A stretch of DNA of 64,000 nucleotides from Glaciimonas sp. (lineage in GTDB: Bacteria > Pseudomonadota > Gammaproteobacteria > Burkholderiales > Burkholderiaceae_D). The position numbers and the translations under genes are program-made. Shown in pieces: positions 62,871 through 64,000 of the stretch (positions are counted from its first letter, which is position 1; every line of letters starts with the position of its first letter). Location of the stretch: the NCBI GenBank assembly GCA_012927585.1, contig JABBOY010000003.1, positions 186,001 through 250,000 of the forward strand, read 5' to 3'. The notes beneath the pieces were generated by a model, which saw nothing but the letters and a program-made list of their open reading frames with translations, was not told the origin of the DNA and did no database searches.

Positions 62871-64000
62871 CTAACGCACGCGGCCTTCTTTCCACGCTTT
62901 CAACAGTGTGTCGTAAGCGATGGTTTCACCCTTTGGCTTTTCATTGGCGAGCTTGGTCCAAGGAGCGGCTTTGTCGGACAACCAGAACTTGGCGTCCTTT
63001 TTCTCGTTCAACTTCGGCGTGCAGTTTTTCATGCCGGCGCGTTGCAAACGTCCCATGATCTGATCCATTTCTTCCGCCAGATTATCCATCGCGCCCTGCG
63101 CTGTTTTTTCACCCGAGATTGCGGTCGATACATTCTTCCACCACAGCTGCGCCATCTTTGGATAGTCAGGGACATTGGTGCCGGTCGGCGTCCAGGCGAC
63201 ACGCGCCGGACTACGATAAAACTCGATCAGACCACCCAGTTTTGGCGCCATGTCCGTCATCGCCTGCGAGCGGATATCGGAATCGCGGATGAAAGTCAGG
63301 CCGACAATCGATTTTTTCAGCGACACGGTTTTCGACGTGACGAACTGGCCATACAACCATGCTGCAGTCATTTGATTGACTGGCGTACTCTTGAGGTAAG
63401 TCCATGAGCCGACATCCTGATAACCGTTTTGCATGCCTTCTTTCCAGTAAGGACCATGCGGGCCGGGTGCCATGCGCCATTTTGGCGTGCCGTCGGCATT
63501 GACTACCGGCAAGCCCGGTTTGATCATGCCGGCAGTGAACGCGGTGTACCAGAAAATTTGCTGCGCAACCTGACCTTGGGCCGGCACTGGGCCGGCTTCG
63601 GAAAAGGTCATGCCGAGCGCTTCTGGCGGAGCATAGTTTTTCATCCAGTCGAGATACTTGTTCAACGCGTACACGGCCGGCGGCGAGTTGGTCGCACCAC
63701 CGCGCGCAACTGAAGCGCCTACCGGAGTACATTTATCGGCTGCGACGCGGATGCCCCACTCATCGATCGGCAAGCCGTTCGGGATGCCTTTGTCGGCGGT
63801 GCCAGCCATCGACAGCCAGGCGTCGGTGAAGCGCCAGCCGAGCGATGGATCTTTTTTGCCATAATCCATGTGCCCGAACACTTTTTTGCCATCCAGTTTC
63901 TTAACGTCATTGGTGAAGAAGGCAGCGATGTCTTCATAGGCCGACCAGTTTTGCGGAACGCCCAGATCGTAGCCATATTTGGCCTTGAATTTGGCTTGCA
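62871..64000 (-). CDS. ABC transporter substrate-binding protein, glycerol (GlpV)-like, 5' part outside window
   Basis: The C-terminal ~376 residues of a large extracellular solute-binding protein; the frame is open to the window edge. It includes YGYDLGVPQNWSAYEDIAAF, HMDYGKKDPSLGWRFTDAWL, DEWGIRVAADKCTPVGASVA and GWTY-type segments such as YQDVGSWTYLKSTPVNQMTA. Size and the neighbouring glpK point to the GlpV glycerol-binding family of Burkholderiales and Rhizobiales; the sequence alone fixes only the family-1-like binding-protein class. The terminal stop is at 62871. The rest of the transporter is beyond the window. Confidence 0.75.
   Translation of the reverse strand, partial: QAKFKAKYGYDLGVPQNWSAYEDIAAFFTNDVKKLDGKKVFGHMDYGKKDPSLGWRFTDAWLSMAGTADKGIPNGLPIDEWGIRVAADKCTPVGASVARGGATNSPPAVYALNKYLDWMKNYAPPEALGMTFSEAGPVPAQGQVAQQIFWYTAFTAGMIKPGLPVVNADGTPKWRMAPGPHGPYWKEGMQNGYQDVGSWTYLKSTPVNQMTAAWLYGQFVTSKTVSLKKSIVGLTFIRDSDIRSQAMTDMAPKLGGLIEFYRSPARVAWTPTGTNVPDYPKMAQLWWKNVSTAISGEKTAQGAMDNLAEEMDQIMGRLQRAGMKNCTPKLNEKKDAKFWLSDKAAPWTKLANEKPKGETIAYDTLLKAWKEGRVR

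Overview
The window is chromosomal DNA of a betaproteobacterium, most likely Burkholderiales / Oxalobacteraceae (Herminiimonas-, Glaciimonas- or Collimonas-like). This rests on the protein flavour of the housekeeping genes and on the block mutY - dynamin-like GTPase - mutM - TPR lipoprotein - lolB - ispE - tRNA-Gln - prs - rplY - pth. The genus is inference. No plasmid or phage backbone genes were seen.

Layout. (1) 1-6.5 kb: housekeeping genes (proA, hemJ, an HCCA-isomerase-like gene, an RlmL-type rRNA methyltransferase, a Bcr/CflA-type exporter, a fused SpmA/SpmB membrane protein). (2) 6.75-8.8 kb: tRNA-Leu(CAA) with promoter and terminator, then a small stretch that looks like integron gene cassettes without an integrase: a DUF4260 relic, an attC-like site, a DJ-1/PfpI gene, a second weaker attC-like site and a histidine-phosphatase gene, ending at an IS4-family transposase relic. 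(3) 9.3-15.5 kb: a dense, partly decayed array of seven type II toxin-antitoxin loci, all on the minus strand (orphan HigA, ParE + YlcI/YnfO-like, ParE/ParD-like, orphan HigA2, YoeB/YefM, MqsR/MqsA, a second ParE/ParD-like pair). Relics of lost partners lie between them. Five loci end in the same ~70-bp double-hairpin repeat, and other repeat families are stacked in the gaps. Two DUF6447 paralogues sit here.

(4) 15.7-22.1 kb: one 2150-residue, Ala/Thr/Val/Asn/Gly-rich, beta-strand-repeat protein with N-terminal DUF4214 repeats and no signal peptide, an S-layer-like or adhesin-like candidate type I secretion substrate. Its ~1-kb upstream region holds a CRP-like palindrome and several REP elements. 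(5) 23.2-28.2 kb: FecR-domain protein, CHASE2-adenylate/guanylate cyclase, and TPR/outer-membrane-barrel protein. (6) 28.3-44.8 kb, minus strand: a GDP-6-deoxy-hexose (probably D-rhamnose) O-polysaccharide locus: ManC, Wzm/Wzt exporter with Wzt C-terminal domain, Gmd, Rmd, two GT4 enzymes, a WbdD-like coiled-coil methyltransferase, a 1250-residue three-domain glycosyltransferase, and an MBOAT/AlgJ-like O-acetylation pair.

(7) 45-55.5 kb: DNA repair (MutY, MutM), LolB lipoprotein sorting, IspE, tRNA-Gln(TTG), Prs, L25 and Pth. (8) 55.7-64 kb: a small lipoprotein, a DUF1850/TRAP 4TM-12TM/TAXI uptake operon, pyruvate kinase, glycerol kinase and the 3' part of a (probably glycerol) ABC substrate-binding protein cut by the window edge.

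Possible system of interest. The giant surface protein, the signalling/outer-membrane trio and the ABC-exported 6-deoxyhexose polysaccharide are neighbours. This resembles the logic of Caulobacter, where an S-layer protein secreted by a type I system is held by a Gmd-dependent O-polysaccharide. The link here is inference. The second candidate is the toxin-antitoxin array with its shared tail repeat.
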